From NCBI GenBank assembly GCA_009910795.1, contig VMEE01000083.1, positions 124,001 through 188,000 on the forward strand: a stretch of 64,000 nt of DNA, read 5' to 3'. Below, one piece after another: positions 44,388 to 53,500 of the stretch. The DNA comes from Dehalobacter sp. CP (GTDB taxonomy: Bacteria > Bacillota_B > Desulfitobacteriia > Desulfitobacteriales > Syntrophobotulaceae). The notes below the pieces were generated by a model. The model had not been told where the DNA came from and searched no databases. It saw only the letters and a program-made list of their open reading frames with translations. Numbering within the stretch: the first letter of the stretch is position 1; the number at the start of each line of letters is the position of its first letter. The position numbers and the translations under genes are program-made.

Positions 44388-44875
44388 ACGTCTGCCTCCT
44401 CATTGTCAGGATCATCTTCGTTGGGGTGTACGTTCCAATAATCCGTCAGGCCATAGCGGATATTACGGGCAAGCGCTTCCAGTTCGCGGTTTTGCAGCAG
44501 CTCAAGCGAGCCCTGACAGTTCCCGTCGAAATAAACCTTCATCAGTCCGATCAACTCATCGTCGCTTATTTCATCAAGCGTCTCATTCTTAAAATAATAA
44601 AATGTCTCAATCAAATCATTTAAGGCAGAGGCATAATTGTGACAGGAGAGAAAAGGGGAATCACAAAAGCGGAGAATGAGCTTATTAATCATGCCGCCTG
44701 CAAATTCAACCCGTCCGAAGCTGCGAAGAGAATGAGCCCGTGTTTCTACAAGCTCCAAGGCTTCTGATGCTGAAAGCTGTAAACCAAAGCGGGCCGTCTG
44801 TTCGTTACATTCCAGGATCTCATGCACGGCCATCTTGTTGATCATGGCAGGAGGGAGCAGCATAAATGGTTCCAT
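44381..44875 (-). CDS. Uncharacterised protein, DUF6323-like
   Basis: 164 aa from the ATG at 44875, preferred over 44884 because AAAGGA lies 8 bases before it. It is a helical, acidic protein; features include NEQTARFGLQLSASEALELVETRAHSL and GGMINKLILRFCDSPFLS. It is the first gene of a two-gene minus-strand unit, divergent from the alkyltransferase-like gene. Probably DUF6323; unverified, function unknown. Confidence 0.72.
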   Translation of the reverse strand: MEPFMLLPPAMINKMAVHEILECNEQTARFGLQLSASEALELVETRAHSLRSFGRVEFAGGMINKLILRFCDSPFLSCHNYASALNDLIETFYYFKNETLDEISDDELIGLMKVYFDGNCQGSLELLQNRELEALARNIRYGLTDYWNVHPNEDDPDNEEADVW

Positions 44876-44932
44876 TTCCGACATCCTTTCACTGTTGCAT
44901 TGATTTAATTAGAGGATGATGCCAAGAGGATA

Positions 44933-44961
44933 TTGACAATCAAAAAGATATGTGATATAGT
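44933..44961 (+). promoter_or_regulatory. Promoter of the alkyltransferase-like gene
   Basis: TTGACA (44933-44938), 17-base spacer and TATAGT (44956-44961), nearly perfect sigma-A boxes, with an expected start near 44968. Confidence 0.85.
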
Positions 44962-44973
44962 AAAATAGAAAAA

Positions 44974-44983
44974 TTGTATACAA
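44974..44983. promoter_or_regulatory. Palindrome just after the transcription start
   Basis: TTGTATACAA is a 10-base palindrome about 13 bases after the -10 box. A repressor bound here would block transcription. No regulator gene is adjacent. Confidence 0.35.
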
Positions 44984-45013
44984 ATATAAATAAAATCTAT
45001 CAAATTTAAATAT

Positions 45014-45045
45014 ACCATTGATCTCTTGAGGAGTCAATGGTTTTT
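45014..45045 (+). terminator. Terminator inside the leader (attenuator-like)
   Basis: ACCATTGA (45014-45021) pairs with TCAATGGT (45034-45041), plus inner CTC/GAG, followed by TTTTTA. It sits between the strong promoter and the ATG at 45059, so the gene is read only by readthrough or antitermination, unless the hairpin is an mRNA stabiliser. Confidence 0.75.
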
Positions 45046-45058
45046 ATGAGGAATAAAA

Positions 45059-45532
45059 ATGGCTAGAAAAACGTTTGATGAAAAGCTGCATCAGGCAAAA
45101 AATTTGCCCAGAATAGAATTTATCGGCTATGACGAGAAGATGGCCAAGCGGTTTGGTGCTGGAAATATGTTGATTGCCGCTCCGCTGGAGTACGATGAAG
45201 TCATGAAAAGGATACCTCCGGGCAAACTGATTACTTCCGATGAGATCAGAGCTTATCTGGCCAAAAAACATCAAGCCGATTTCACCTGTCAGCTGACGGC
45301 AGGGATATTTATCAATATTGCTGCCAACGCCTCGCAGGAACGGCAGGATGCCGGCAGTTCGGATGTTACTCCATACTGGCGGACGCTTAAGAAGCGCGGA
45401 GAATTGAATGATAAGTATCCCGGCGGCCTGGATCATCAGAAATTTCTGCTGGAGTCTGAGGGACATACGGTGATCCCAAAAGGCAAAAAATATTTTCTAA
45501 AAGAATTTGAAAAATCTTTGTTTTTGTTATAA
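45059..45532 (+). CDS. MGMT-fold (alkyltransferase-like) DNA-binding protein
   Basis: 157 aa; ATG 45059 with GAGGAA 7 bases upstream. The middle (about 45-100) matches the helix-turn-helix region of O6-alkylguanine transferases: YDEVMKRIPPGKLITSDEIRAYLA, then CQLTAGIFINIAANA. The usual PCHR catalytic cysteine motif is absent, as in alkyltransferase-like (Atl) proteins that flag lesions for nucleotide-excision repair. The N-terminal 40 residues differ from MGMT. Possible role: DNA-damage sensing or DNA binding. Expression seems controlled by an attenuator. Confidence 0.7.
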   Translation: MARKTFDEKLHQAKNLPRIEFIGYDEKMAKRFGAGNMLIAAPLEYDEVMKRIPPGKLITSDEIRAYLAKKHQADFTCQLTAGIFINIAANASQERQDAGSSDVTPYWRTLKKRGELNDKYPGGLDHQKFLLESEGHTVIPKGKKYFLKEFEKSLFLL

Positions 45533-45540
45533 AACGAGAG

Positions 45541-45580
45541 AATATTAAAGACACAGGTCAAGGCCTGTGTCTTTAATATT
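45541..45580. terminator. Bidirectional terminator, 17-bp perfect stem
   Basis: AATATTAAAGACACAGG (45541-45557) and its complement (45564-45580) enclose a 6-base loop. AT-rich ends serve as U tracts in both directions between two convergent genes. Confidence 0.9.
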
Positions 45581-45596
45581 CCAATTCAAAACTTTG

Positions 45597-46109
45597 TTAC
45601 GCAATACCCTGCTTGAGTCGTCGTTTTTTCCACTGGGGTATAAGTATCCTGTCCACTCCCCAGTAGTAGGCAGCTGCGCCGGCCCAAAGCAGTAAAGCTT
45701 CCCAGAATAATAACATCGGATTGGTGCTGACAGCACCAGCCAGTAGGTAACTCATGTTCAGAAAGACTGCCGCAAGTAAAACGATGGTCGTGAAGCAACC
45801 GAGGATTAATCCCAAGCCAACCAGAAGCTCTCCCCAGGCAATCACATAACCAAACACTTTGGCATTCGGAAGAGCAATATTTTGAATAAATGATGCATAC
45901 CACCAGGATACATCAGGATGTTGGCCACCGGTTTTAGCGAGGGCTCCTTGTAAAAAACCTGTAACGGCCGCGCCTGCATTCGGGCCTACCCAGGCTGCAG
46001 CACTTGCTCCAAAAGTTTTGCCGATACCGGCACTCAGCCACTCCCAGCCAATATATACGCGAATGACGGTCCACACAACCTGCATAAATCGTGATTCTCT
46101 CCAGCTCAT
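45597..46109 (-). CDS. DoxX-family membrane protein
   Basis: 170 aa from the ATG at 46109, with AAAGGAGG upstream. Four or five membrane helices; the DoxX/DoxD pattern is clear: VIRVYIGWEWLSAGIGK, the aromatic segment, LPNAKVFGYVIAWGELLVGLGLILG and FLNMSYLLAGAVSTNPMLL. Relatives include the small subunit of thiosulfate:quinone oxidoreductase and many poorly known membrane proteins. Partners such as a Rieske-type or DoxA protein are absent here, so the role is unknown. Confidence 0.82.
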   Translation of the reverse strand: MSWRESRFMQVVWTVIRVYIGWEWLSAGIGKTFGASAAAWVGPNAGAAVTGFLQGALAKTGGQHPDVSWWYASFIQNIALPNAKVFGYVIAWGELLVGLGLILGCFTTIVLLAAVFLNMSYLLAGAVSTNPMLLFWEALLLWAGAAAYYWGVDRILIPQWKKRRLKQGIA

Positions 46110-46347
46110 ATTAACCCTCCTTTAATTTTAGTATGGGATTACAAAATCTTTTTATACCGTTTAAATCTTGTAGATGTTCCCAAGTGATCAAAAATACAGA
46201 AAAATTGCAAATTAAAAGAAATAAACTATTATAAAAAATAATGTACCATGTCCATTCAAATTTCACATAACTGTCACCATTATTTCACATAAATGACATA
46301 ATGGATTGTTAACATATTACCTACAATTAATGAAAGGAGTGATAGAA

Positions 46348-46563
46348 TTGGATACGGATAAAGGAAATAAAATTGTTAATGTATTGCTTTGTATTGATCT
46401 TCTGATCTTGGTGATTACCGCGCTAACAAATAACATAATTCCCAAAGAAATCTTTGAAAGCGTCCATGTTATTCCCGGTTTTTTATTAGTTGTTTTAGTG
46501 CTATTTCATCTTAGACTTAATAGTAAAAGCTTAAAGAAAAGTAATAAATCAAGTGATACATAG
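46348..46563 (+). CDS. Small two-helix membrane protein
   Basis: 71 aa from TTG 46348, with AAAGGAG 8 bases upstream; ATG 46330 in frame is less likely since it overlaps that site. Two hydrophobic helices (about 10-27 and 37-53), a HVIPGF motif and a lysine-rich tail. DUF4405-like proteins have a similar plan with histidines, but this is a loose resemblance. Function unknown. Confidence 0.6.
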   Translation: MDTDKGNKIVNVLLCIDLLILVITALTNNIIPKEIFESVHVIPGFLLVVLVLFHLRLNSKSLKKSNKSSDT

Positions 46564-46616
46564 CTTTCAAAATGATCTGAGATCAAAAAGATCATAACCT
46601 AAAAAATAGAAATATA

Positions 46617-46655
46617 AATAAGGGAGTCGGATAATTCCGATTCCCTTATTATTTC
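46617..46655. terminator. Strong 15-bp hairpin terminator
   Basis: AATAAGGGAGTCGGA (46617-46631) pairs with the complement at 46636-46650 (one G-U), with a TAAT loop and ATTTC after it. It ends the small membrane gene and, on the other strand, backs up the tRNA terminator. Confidence 0.85.
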
Positions 46656-46704
46656 TACGATTAAATAAATCTGTCCAAAGTCTGCCCCAAAGCATAAATA
46701 CAAA

Positions 46705-46727
46705 AATAAAAAAGGCCTCTGAGCCTT
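46705..46727 (-). terminator. Terminator after tRNA-Trp
   Basis: On the minus strand AAGGC-TCAGAG-GCCTT is followed by TTTTATTTTTG, ten bases after the tRNA CCA end. Confidence 0.7.
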
Positions 46728-46736
46728 AAATTTACT

Positions 46737-46810
46737 TGGCAGGGGATGAAGGAGTTGAACCCTCACTGACGGTTTTGGAGACCGCTGTTCTACCATTAAA
46801 CTAATCCCCT
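46737..46810 (-). tRNA. trnW: tRNA-Trp (anticodon CCA)
   Basis: On the minus strand: 7-bp acceptor stem AGGGGAT/ATCCCCT (46804-46810 with 46741-46747), D-arm with AGTTTAATGGTAGAAC, anticodon stem GCGGT/ACCGT around CTCCAAA, so the anticodon is CCA reading UGG. The T-arm contains GGTTCAACTCC. Discriminator G and an encoded CCA (46737-46739) are present. Confidence 0.97.
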
Positions 46811-47032
46811 AAGTGTTTCCTACAGTTGACGACGAAAGCTATTATATCGGAATTACTTGATTGTGTCAACGATAACATTTCAGTGTAAATAGTTCAGTCT
46901 GCATTTAAATTGATCGCCGATCATACATATAACAATCATTCAAATTATTTTGAAGGATTTTTGCCGTAAAAAACGAATAAAATAGTATAAAAGAAAACAT
47001 TATAGCAAATCTTGGCGAGAGGATCGTTACGA

Positions 47033-47866
47033 TTGAAAACTGACCTTCATATTCACACCAATCAGTCTGACGGAAGTCTCAAGGTTGAAGAGATTTTGCA
47101 AATTTCTTCTTTGAAAGGGATGGATGTTGTCGCCATTACCGATCATGAGACAACATCCGGTGTCACCAAAGCGCAAAACATTGCGTCGGATTACGGAATC
47201 CGGATTATACCTGGACTTGAGATGAATACCTATTACAAGAATCAGGAGATTCACCTGCTGGGCTATTACCGAGACATCAATAATGACTATCTTCAGGAAA
47301 AGCTTCGGCAAATCCGTAAAGAGAGAACTGCTGTTACAAAATTAATGCTCGGAAAGTTAAAAGATTTGGGACTGATGCTCGAATGGCAGGAGATTGAAAA
47401 TACAGCAAGTTTTGAAGGCGTCATCAGCAAGTCTCATATTATTTACGCGATCTGGAATAAAACTGAACGTGATCAAAATCTCACTATTAATTGGGATAAT
47501 CTTGTGTCCTGTCTCAGGCCCGGCGGAACAGCCTATATACCCTATGAAGGCAACCCCTTTCCTGATGCGGTTGATCTGATTCTCGAAACGGGCGGACTTC
47601 CTGTCCTGGCTCATCCGGGGCTAATCGACCAGTCCCTGACTGAGGATCTCTTGAGTTACAAGCCGATTGGAATTGAAGTCTATTACGGTTACTGGGTTCA
47701 ACGTGAAGAGAAGATTACCTATTTTGAAAAACTGTCACGAAAATACAGGACTCTCGCAACAGGTGGCAGCGACTACCATGGCTTTTTCAGTCAGGTCGAA
47801 ATAGGGGAGGTCCCGGTTCCGGAGAAATGCGTGCTTAATCTTATGGAATACCTGCAGATCGACTGA
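47033..47866 (+). CDS. PHP-domain metal-dependent phosphoesterase
   Basis: 277 aa from TTG 47033, chosen because it gives the KTDLHIHTNQSDG start with GAGAGG about 10 bases upstream. PHP metal ligands are present: DLHIH, ITDHETTSG, the mid-protein glutamate LEMN, LAHPG and GSDYHG. Relatives include 5'-3' exoribonuclease AM (TrpH/YciV) and nucleotide phosphatases. It probably hydrolyses 3',5'-bisphosphates or short RNA ends in the cytoplasm. It is followed after 37 bases by the FtsK-like gene. Confidence 0.85.
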   Translation: MKTDLHIHTNQSDGSLKVEEILQISSLKGMDVVAITDHETTSGVTKAQNIASDYGIRIIPGLEMNTYYKNQEIHLLGYYRDINNDYLQEKLRQIRKERTAVTKLMLGKLKDLGLMLEWQEIENTASFEGVISKSHIIYAIWNKTERDQNLTINWDNLVSCLRPGGTAYIPYEGNPFPDAVDLILETGGLPVLAHPGLIDQSLTEDLLSYKPIGIEVYYGYWVQREEKITYFEKLSRKYRTLATGGSDYHGFFSQVEIGEVPVPEKCVLNLMEYLQID

Positions 47867-47903
47867 GATCAATGATAGCAATAAATTTTAGGAGTGGTAA
47901 ACC

Positions 47904-50210
47904 TTGAGGCTGGTTGGAAGAATACTTATCAAAGCGCTTTCGCTGCTGTATTTTTTTATGTTTCTGATTGGGATCCTGGGCTATTTCGAGATCCAGGAGT
48001 TCTCGACCAATGTTTTTAGTTTCTTTAGAGAACTTCTCGGAAATTACGCGCTTGGACTGCCGCTGATTTGTTTTATTTTTGCGGTTGTTTGCTGGCTTAT
48101 GTCCGGAACAAAGCGTGAACAGGAATTTGACGATGATGACGACGATGATGATGAAGATGATGAATATGATAACAGATATGAAGAATATAAACGGAAAAAG
48201 AATACAATGAAAGACCGGCCAGTTGACAAGGCCAGATCAGCTGAACAAGCTAGATCAGATGAACTGTCGAAAAGGATCAGTACCGCCAGATCCAGAGAAG
48301 TTCAGGCCAATCGGTTGGCGAATAAGGCGGCTTCTGAATCTGAGACAGGCATACCGGTAAGCTTGGCGCGCGAAAATGGCTTTTCATCCTATTTTGCCGA
48401 GCGTTTGTTTGTGAATGACGAACCGATCGCAACTGAGGATCACCTGGGACATTTGGGAGCAAATTTCTCTTCGTATTTTGGCGAAGGAAATAAACGTTTC
48501 TATATTTCAGAAAATACGGTCAGTATGAATGGATTTAAAGACTATTTCAAAGAGAGTAAGAAAGATGTCAGGAAAAACAATACATTTCCGCTAGAAAGCG
48601 TAGATAAGGAGAAGAATCAGGATACATTGTTTCAGAGAAACAACTATTTTCAGGAAAGGCAGCAAGTAGCTCCCGTAACGCAAGTGACTGCAGCTGCTCC
48701 CGTGACTGAAGAAAAAATTCACGGAAGTTTTTATAAGGCGTATGAATCAAAACCATCGGTAAATATATCTGAAGATATCTCTGCGGGATACGATTACGAC
48801 GAAATCAAAACGAAAGCCTGGATACTGCCGCGGATCGAATTATTGCGGCACAGGGAAAACAGTACCGCAACAGCAGAACGCACAAACCCGGGGCTTCTGG
48901 AGGATGTCTTAAGCACATTCGGAGTGACCGCAAAAGTTACCAATATCACCGTCGGACCAGTCATCACACGTTATGAGCTCTCACCTGCTCCGGGAACGAA
49001 AATCAGTAAAATTGTTAATCTGGCAGATGATATTGCTTTGGCCATGGCTTCGAGAGATATCCGGATTGAAGCACCGATCCCGGGCAAAGCGGCTGTAGGG
49101 ATTGAAGTGCCGTGCCAAAAGTCCAGGACCGTCTACTTTAGAGAAGTGATCGGATCTGAATCATTTATTGGTTCCGGCGGTAAGCTGAAAATTGCGCTCG
49201 GTAAAGATATTGCGGATCAGCCTGTTATCGGTGAGCTCGGAAAAATGCCGCATTTGCTTGTTGCTGGCGCTACCGGCTCCGGGAAAAGTATTTTTATCAA
49301 TTGTCTTTTGAATTCGCTGCTGTTTTCCTATACACCGGATCAGGTCAAACTGCTTTTGATCGACCCCAAAATGGTTGAACTTAACCAGTATAACGGCATC
49401 CCCCATCTGCTTTCACCGGTCGTTACCGATCCGAAGAAAGCATCCAAATACCTTAAATTCATTGTCAGGGAAATGGAAGACCGCTATGAACTGTTTGCCT
49501 CTAGCGGTGTTCGTGACATTGACCACTTTAATAGGAATATGGATAAGCCGTTGCCTTACATTGTCGTCGTGATTGACGAGCTGGCCGATCTTATGATGGT
49601 AGCTGCCAATGAAATCGAAGAGGCTATTTGCCGACTTGCTCAAATGGCTAGAGCGGCAGGGATTCATCTGGTCATCGCCACGCAGCGTCCGTCGGTGAAT
49701 GTTATTACAGGACTTATTAAAGCGAATATCCCAAGCCGGATCTCTTTTGCCGTTTCCTCGCAGATTGATTCCAGAACAATCCTTGATGGGGGCGGCGCCG
49801 AGAAATTATTGGGCAAGGGGGACATGCTGTATTCCCCGATTGGCCTGAATAAACCCCAAAGAGTTCACGGCTGCTTTATCGACGAGCAAGAAACAAAAAA
49901 TGTCATCGAACATTGGAAAAAACAAGGCAGATCGGCTTATGAGCTCGATGAAAATCTGCTCGAAGAAACCACAACCACTGAAAAGCCAGATGAAGATCTT
50001 GACGAGCGTTTTGCTGAAGCCGGCGAGCTGGTGATTACATCCGGGATCGCTTCGGTATCTTATCTGCAAAGGCGGCTGAGAGTTGGGTATTCCCGGGCAG
50101 CCCGCTTGATGGATATGCTGGAGGACGCCGGCGTCGTTGCCCGCAGTGAGGGCAATAAACCACGGGAGATACTGATGTCCCTCGAAGAATTTCAAGGTTA
50201 TTTTTCTTAA
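47904..50210 (+). CDS. FtsK/SpoIIIE-family DNA translocase
   Basis: 768 aa from TTG 47904 (AGGAGTGG upstream). Two membrane helices only (about 12-30 and 50-67); typical FtsK/SpoIIIE has four. Then an acidic run (76-86, almost all Asp) and a linker of about 230 residues holding three similar motifs GFSSYF (159-164), NFSSYF (187-192) and GFKDYF (210-215). The motor has Walker A GATGSGKS (about 455), Walker B VVVIDELADLM and the alpha/beta core. The C-terminal gamma winged helix (about 700-768) recognises KOPS/SRS-type DNA. It moves DNA through the division or sporulation septum. Confidence 0.93.
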   Translation: MRLVGRILIKALSLLYFFMFLIGILGYFEIQEFSTNVFSFFRELLGNYALGLPLICFIFAVVCWLMSGTKREQEFDDDDDDDDEDDEYDNRYEEYKRKKNTMKDRPVDKARSAEQARSDELSKRISTARSREVQANRLANKAASESETGIPVSLARENGFSSYFAERLFVNDEPIATEDHLGHLGANFSSYFGEGNKRFYISENTVSMNGFKDYFKESKKDVRKNNTFPLESVDKEKNQDTLFQRNNYFQERQQVAPVTQVTAAAPVTEEKIHGSFYKAYESKPSVNISEDISAGYDYDEIKTKAWILPRIELLRHRENSTATAERTNPGLLEDVLSTFGVTAKVTNITVGPVITRYELSPAPGTKISKIVNLADDIALAMASRDIRIEAPIPGKAAVGIEVPCQKSRTVYFREVIGSESFIGSGGKLKIALGKDIADQPVIGELGKMPHLLVAGATGSGKSIFINCLLNSLLFSYTPDQVKLLLIDPKMVELNQYNGIPHLLSPVVTDPKKASKYLKFIVREMEDRYELFASSGVRDIDHFNRNMDKPLPYIVVVIDELADLMMVAANEIEEAICRLAQMARAAGIHLVIATQRPSVNVITGLIKANIPSRISFAVSSQIDSRTILDGGGAEKLLGKGDMLYSPIGLNKPQRVHGCFIDEQETKNVIEHWKKQGRSAYELDENLLEETTTTEKPDEDLDERFAEAGELVITSGIASVSYLQRRLRVGYSRAARLMDMLEDAGVVARSEGNKPREILMSLEEFQGYFS

Positions 50211-50282
50211 GACGACTATTTCTGCCTAATACAATACACTCAGTAATTCAAAAGAAAGGGCTGGATCAAAGCTTAGCTCAGC

Positions 50283-50313
50283 AAGACGCTTCAAATTCGA
50301 GGCGTCTTTCCTT
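50283..50313 (+). terminator. Intrinsic terminator after the FtsK-like gene
   Basis: AAGACGC (50283-50289) pairs with GCGTCTT (50302-50308), followed by TCCTTT. Confidence 0.75.
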
Positions 50314-50524
50314 TGTGCTCGGGCAGTTAGCCTCTAGGCTTACGGCAAGGAGCGGCGTATCGAGGATGATACATATTTTAAATACACTGTACTAGAGATG
50401 GACGAATACTGCGGTACCACGGATGGCGAAGAGCGGCGATTTGCCCCAGCAGGCTGCAAATTACGAATTATGCCCGCAGAAATGGACATAATGAGTAAAG
50501 AAAAAAATATGTTGGGGTTGAAAT
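50314..50524 (+). other. Leader region of the giant glucan-synthase gene
   Basis: This 211-base stretch has no gene. It holds small hairpins, AGCC-TCTA-GGCT and GTATC-GAGGAT-GATAC, and a GGTACCACGG string that recalls a T-box but lacks the rest of the T-box signature and a terminator. No known riboswitch was recognised. Confidence 0.35.
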
Positions 50525-53500
50525 ATGAAGATCTCGGAACTTGCTCAATTCCATAACTGGCTGGGGCTTACCCCTAGAGGTCGGAGCCTGCTGCCGGTTA
50601 TTAAAAGACAAAGTGCCTATATCCGTGAAGCTTATTCTCCAATCAATGAATATTACTATGAAACGGAAGACGTCATTCCCGCAGCAGAATGGTACCTGGA
50701 CAACTACTACATTATCAGCGAATTGATCACAGGACTGACCAAGGATATCTCCAAAGAATATGAAAGCAAGTTGCAGTATTTAAAAGGAGGGGATAACGCC
50801 GGTTACCCCAGAATTTATCTAATTATAGCTGAGTTTCTAAAACAGTGTGAACATGAATTAAATTTTGATCAATTAAAGGCGTTTATTACCGGGTATCAGG
50901 AAGAGGCGCCGCTTTCATCTGCTGAGATATGGGCTGTTCCAATGATGTTAAAAGTACTGCTGCTGGAAAAAGTCTACTATCAGATTGAGCGTATTCTTTA
51001 TATCCAGGCCGAAAGAAGAAAAGCTGATGATTGGTTAAAGACTGTATTTGACGGAAGCACAGACGCTGAAACGCCCGCAGCTGAGATGCCTCCTGCATCT
51101 GGGCATGATCCGGAAGACGTGCTCACGGCAATTTTTATGGAAAGAATCTCCAGAAAGCTTAAGGAACATGGCCTAGAAGCTAAAATACTGTACAACTGGC
51201 TTGATAATGCGGCCAGCAGACAAAATACAACGGTGGAGAAGGCCGTAAATTCAGAACATCATTTTCTGACAGCCCAGGGAGCGGCCATGGGCAAACTTGT
51301 CACGGATATCAAACAGATTAACGCTGAGAACTGGTCTGCTTTTTTCGAAAATGTCAGTCTGGTACAGCAAACCCTTCAAAAGGATCCGGCCCGAATATTT
51401 GATAAGATGGATTTTGATTCCCGGGACAAATACAGGCATGAAATAGAAGGTCTGGCAGGAAAATATAAAGTTACAGAAATTATTGTGGCCAGAACATTGG
51501 AAAAATTAGCTGCCCAGAACCAGTCTGCGCCTTTTAACCATGTTGGTTATTACCTGTTTGGTTCCGGCAAGGTGCGCCTGGAAAAGGAGCTGGCCGACAG
51601 TTGGGGCAGGGTAAAAAAGTCTTTTCATGGCATATACTGTTATCTGAAATTAAAACCTGCCTTGTCCTACCTTGGGTTAATATTTCTGGCGACACTGATA
51701 CCTTTTTTTATTTTTCTCGATCTGACAAAAAACAATTCTGGCAATGTATCGTCGGGTAGTATGCTTCTGGGCCTGATTGGAGCGCTGGTCCTGATCAATG
51801 GCATGGCTGTCTGTCTCATTAATCGTTTGTTCTGCAGGATGCTGTCTCCGAACTTTCTGCCGAAATTGTACCTGGATAACGGGATACCGGAGCAATACAA
51901 AACCATTGTTGTAATCCCGGCAATTTTCAATCATCCGTCCAAAGTCCGGCAGCAAATGAAACAACTGGAAACACACTATTTAAGCAACCGGGATCAGAAC
52001 TTGTGCTTTGCCGTTCTCGGTGATTTTGCAGATGCCCCTGCGGCCAAACAGCTTGGGGATGATGAGATCATTCAGGCAGGTGTCAAAGCGGCGGCAAAAC
52101 TGAATGACAAATATGGGGAAGAGCGTTTTTTCTATTTTCACAGGGAAAGAAAATGGAACGAAAAAGATAAGACCTGGATGGGATGGGAAAGAAAAAGGGG
52201 AAAGCTGATTGAATTCAACCGGCTGCTTCTGCACGAGGGAGAGACGAGTTACTTTATTCAAACAGGAAAGCCGGAAGCCATGCAAGGAATCCGCTATGTT
52301 ATCACGCTGGATGCCGATACAATACTGCCCAGAGATTCTGCACGCAAGCTGATTGGTACAATTGCGCATCCGATGAATGAAGCAAGACTGGCTGACAACG
52401 GCAAAAGTATCGCCTATGGCTATGGTATTATTCAGCCGCGGATCGGTCTTACGGCGGCAAGCGCGTTTGCTTCGCCTTTTGCCAGGGTGTTCACCGGAAC
52501 AGCAGGCATTGATCCTTATACGTGCGCGATTTCAGATATCTATCAGGATCTCTTTGGAGAAGGAATATTTACAGGAAAAGGCATTTATGATCTGAAAGTA
52601 TTTCACGCCGTGACCCAAAATGCCTTTCCGGATAATAGGATCCTGAGTCACGACTTAATTGAAGGTCTCTATGCGCGCACAGCCTTAGCGACGGATATTG
52701 AGTTTTTTGACGGATATCCGACCAAATTCCTGTCGCATACCAAAAGGACGCATCGTTGGATAAGGGGAGACTGGCAAATTGCGCGTTATATGTTTCAGCA
52801 GGACTTTTCCGCTGTATCCCGCTGGAAGATTTTTGACAATCTCAGACGAAGTCTGGAAACGCCTTTTCAGATAATTATTCTTTTTTTAGCCGTTACCGCA
52901 TTGCATCAGTTCTCCAACCAGCTGGCGATTTTAGTCCTGCTGAGTTTGAGTTTACCGCTGCTTCTGAACATTGGCGGACGCCTTATCGACGGCAGTATAA
53001 CCTTCAGGATCTTTAAGTTTGAGCTGAAACTAGGAATCAGCCAGATCCTGTTTAGCATCGCGGTGCTGCCGTATCAAGCGTATAATCAACTGGATGCCGT
53101 ATTTAGGAGTCTTGGGAGACAAATCATCACCAAACGCAATTTACTCGAATGGGAGACGGCTGCAGATTCTGAAACGCATCTTCAGTTAGACCCCTGGAAT
53201 TTTTATCATAGAATGGCGCGCGGCATCGTGATGAGCCTTTTCTTTCTATCCGGTTATTTTTATGTGAGCTCGCTTACGGGGATAATCCTAACAATCTTGT
53301 TGATCAGCTGGCTGGCGTCGCCATGGCTTGCCTACCGAATGAGTCTGCCCTATGCCGATTCTATCACAGAGATTTCCTCCGAAGACCGCAGGGTGCTTCG
53401 TATGTTCTCCCGGCAGGTCTGGGCTTATTTTGATCTTTTTGTCAATGCGGAAAACAATTATCTGCCTCCGGATAATATCCAGCTGGAACCGCATAAAGGA

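Noticed and set aside
48120..48175. Simple GAT/GAC repeat
   Set aside because: It encodes the aspartate run in the FtsK-like linker, so it is part of a gene and not a separate repeat element.
50425..50445. GGTACCACGG string resembling a T-box or c-di-GMP riboswitch core
   Set aside because: The rest of either consensus is absent and no terminator or sequestered ribosome binding site follows.
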